Below, in pieces: positions 62,688-64,000 of a DNA stretch of 64,000 nt. The position numbers and the translations under genes were made by a program. Source of the DNA: Marinoscillum sp040218045 (GTDB lineage Bacteria; Bacteroidota; Bacteroidia; Cytophagales; Cyclobacteriaceae); assembly GCA_040218045.1 (NCBI GenBank), contig JAVJQA010000042.1, forward strand, positions 77,125-141,124. The letters run 5' to 3'. The notes beneath the pieces are model-generated. The model ran no database searches, was not told the DNA's origin, and saw only the letters and a list, made by a program, of their open reading frames with translations. The number at the start of each line of letters is the position of its first letter. The first letter of the stretch is position 1.

Positions 62688-63506
62688 ATGAAATCAATAC
62701 GAATAGTAGGTTTAGTTGGGATCGTCATTACTCTGTCATTGACCATGTCATGTGATAAAAATGGGGATGTTGTTCTGTTCTCCATTAAGAATGATATAGA
62801 ACTGGGAGCGCAGGTATCAGAGCAGATTGAAGCAGATACCAGTTTTACCATCCTTTCACCTGTTGAATATCCAGAAGCTTACAGCTATCTACAGGGCATC
62901 ACGGATGAAATACTTTCTGCAGAAGAGGTGACCTATAAAGAAGAGTTTGCCTGGAAAATACACATCATCCATGACGATGTACTCAATGCCTTTGCCACAC
63001 CAGGCGGATATATCTATGTATATACCGGGTTGATCAATTACCTCGACAATGTAGACGATTTGGCTGGAGTAATGGGGCATGAAATAGCGCATTCTGATCA
63101 GCGGCATAGCTCCAAGCAACTCCAACGGCAATATGGAATACAGGTACTGCTGAGCATTGCCTTGGGAAAGGATGCTTCTCAGCTTGCTGAGGTAGTAGGA
63201 CAGATAGCCGGAACAGGAGCCATTTTGGCCTTTAGCAGAAGTGCTGAATCTGAAGCGGACGAATATTCAGTAAAATATCTCGCAGATACCAAATACGCGT
63301 GTAATGGAGCTTATTCTTTCTTTCAAAAGTTGATTGATGAAAAGGCAACCGGAAATACCCCGGAGTTTTTAAGTACGCACCCTGATCCTGAAGATAGGGT
63401 AGACGATATCAATGCCAAGGCAGCCGAACTAGGCTGTGATACCACTCCTGTAGAGGAAACAGGTTTTACCTATACAGATTTTAAAAATAGCTTACCTCAA
63501 CAATAA
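62688..63506 (+). CDS. M48-family metallopeptidase lipoprotein, copy 2
   Basis: A 272-residue paralogue of the preceding gene, six bases downstream and of equal length: lipobox LTMSC, HEIAH at 131-135, ESEADEYSVKYLADTKYACNGA identical in layout to copy 1. The N-terminal 70 residues have diverged more than the protease core, so the two may have different substrates. The gldC start follows its stop directly. Confidence 0.92.
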   Translation: MKSIRIVGLVGIVITLSLTMSCDKNGDVVLFSIKNDIELGAQVSEQIEADTSFTILSPVEYPEAYSYLQGITDEILSAEEVTYKEEFAWKIHIIHDDVLNAFATPGGYIYVYTGLINYLDNVDDLAGVMGHEIAHSDQRHSSKQLQRQYGIQVLLSIALGKDASQLAEVVGQIAGTGAILAFSRSAESEADEYSVKYLADTKYACNGAYSFFQKLIDEKATGNTPEFLSTHPDPEDRVDDINAKAAELGCDTTPVEETGFTYTDFKNSLPQQ

Positions 63507-63839
63507 ATGAAAAAGTCAGATATTAAGATTTCAGTAGAACTGGACGAAAAAAACATTCCTGAAAAGATCATCTGGGATGCAGACGAAAAGGAAGTACCGG
63601 GTCCATCTGAGACTAAATCAATGAGTCTTTCCCTTTGGGATGAAAAAACAAAAAACACGCTAAGAATAGATCTTTGGTCAAAAGACATGCCCGTAGATGA
63701 CATGAAGCGATTTTACATCGATTGCCTTGGAGGTATGGCGCAATCCGTTCTCAACAGCACCGGAGATGAATTCATGAGCAAAGAACTCAACGCATTATGT
63801 GATCGATTTGTCAATCACCTGAAAGAAGAAATGGAATAA
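63507..63839 (+). CDS. gldC: gliding motility protein GldC
   Basis: A 110-residue soluble protein matching GldC: opening KKSDIKISVELDEKNIPEKI, then WDADE and ETKSMSLSLWDEKTKNTLRIDLWSKDMPVDDMKRF. It lacks a signal peptide. GldC was found by its role in Flavobacterium gliding, and its exact task is unknown. It ends the long ftsX operon with no gap behind the second M48 gene. Confidence 0.93.
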   Translation: MKKSDIKISVELDEKNIPEKIIWDADEKEVPGPSETKSMSLSLWDEKTKNTLRIDLWSKDMPVDDMKRFYIDCLGGMAQSVLNSTGDEFMSKELNALCDRFVNHLKEEME

Positions 63840-63866
63840 GTGCTGATAGCTTCTTAAAGAAAAGAG

Positions 63867-63899
63867 GCTGTCCAAAAAGTAATTTGGACAGCTTTTTTT
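63867..63899 (+). terminator. hairpin with T-tract after gldC
   Basis: A perfect 10-bp stem around a six-base loop, followed by seven T residues. It can end the ftsX-gldC operon and, if the IS assignment is right, also protects the element from read-through. Confidence 0.8.
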
Positions 63900-63947
63900 A
63901 TGATTAGTCTCATAGATTTATTATATTACATATAACGTTATATATCT

Positions 63948-64000
63948 ATGAGTAAGCCTATTTTCAAAAGCCTTCCGAGCACTTCTCCTGAACTTTTCCC
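63948..64000 (+). CDS. N-terminal fragment of a possible transposase
   Basis: The frame from ATG 63948 is open to the window end and reads MSKPIFKSLPSTSPELFP. The KPIFK...LFP pattern is like the N-terminus of IS1182-type transposases, but 18 residues are too few to be sure. Confidence 0.35.
   Translation, partial: MSKPIFKSLPSTSPELF

Larger units (their letters stand above)
63864..64000 (+). mobile_element. probable left end of an IS element (IS1182-like)
   Basis: GAGGCTGTCCAAAAAGT at 63864-63880 resembles left terminal ends of IS1182-like elements of Bacteroidota. It overlaps a hairpin GCTGTCCAAA / TTTGGACAGC (63867-63876 and 63883-63892) with a T-tract that can act as a terminator. A perfect palindrome ATATAACGTTATAT (63930-63943) precedes a new ATG at 63948. 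The right end, the transposase body and any target duplication lie outside the window. Confidence 0.45.

Overview
The window reads as a chromosomal segment of a gliding, T9SS-bearing Bacteroidota bacterium, most likely a marine-type Cytophagales member. The evidence is the set of lineage-typical genes: an lpxC-fabZ fusion, porX, a PorP/SprF-like protein beside a giant SprB-repeat adhesin with a type B sorting domain, gldC, BACON domains, a Y_Y_Y/propeller hybrid kinase, and promoters of the TTTG/TAnnTTTG type instead of strong Shine-Dalgarno sites. No rRNA or tRNA gene and no CRISPR array was seen.

Layout. 1-4.0 kb (+): 3' part of 4-hydroxyphenylpyruvate dioxygenase, a small basic secreted protein, deoC, acylphosphatase and a BACON-GH5 lipoprotein. 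4.0-4.3 kb: a MITE-like palindromic element. 4.4-10.7 kb (-): two unknown genes, then the lipid A block HD-hydrolase/lpxD/lpxC-fabZ/lpxA/ABC ATPase. 10.9-14.1 kb (+): porX-tsaE-ald. 14.1-16.6 kb (+): an accessory island with tandem repeats and three small-gene modules separated by long structured repeats that resemble a cassette array; the last module ends in a decayed toxin gene. 16.5-20.0 kb (-): outer membrane protein, epimerase, exported VOC protein, AraC regulator. 20.0-20.8 kb: gene-free DNA full of palindromes. 20.8-28.6 kb (-): unknown secreted protein, a TPR histidine kinase/LuxR regulator pair, an RBBP9-like hydrolase and valS. 28.8-32.2 kb (+): MFS transporter, fumarylacetoacetase, flavin-reductase-like protein. 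32.2-35.9 kb (-): 1228-residue hybrid sensor kinase. 36.1-43.3 kb (+): PorP/SprF-like protein, 1746-residue adhesin, DUF6268 protein. 43.2-45.5 kb (-): epimerase, APS/PAPS reductase, TerB-like protein. 45.7-53.1 kb (+): PTPS-folE, hppA, a small secreted protein, a phosphodiesterase, DUF2784, a receiver protein and a DoxX-like protein. 53.1-56.7 kb (+): Lhr-like helicase, DUF2147 protein, pdeM. 56.8-63.8 kb (+): ECF sigma and putative anti-sigma, then a tightly packed run ftsX-DUF3098-uppP-truB-ribF-two M48 lipoproteins-gldC. 63.86 kb to the end: probably the left end of an insertion sequence.

How the genes fit together. HPPD and fumarylacetoacetase are two steps of tyrosine catabolism, and an animal-type PTPS next to folE could supply a pterin cofactor for the phenylalanine hydroxylase step (inference). 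PorX, the PorP/SprF-adhesin operon and GldC all concern secretion and gliding. The lipid A block, UppP and FtsX serve the envelope.

The least explained part is 14.1-16.6 kb. There, conserved about 60-bp and 130-160-bp repeats with self-complementary arms flank unrelated small genes (a SusC-plug-like secreted protein, a possible PD-(D/E)xK nuclease, a toxin-antitoxin remnant). No integrase lies in the window, so calling it an integron-like array is a hypothesis.
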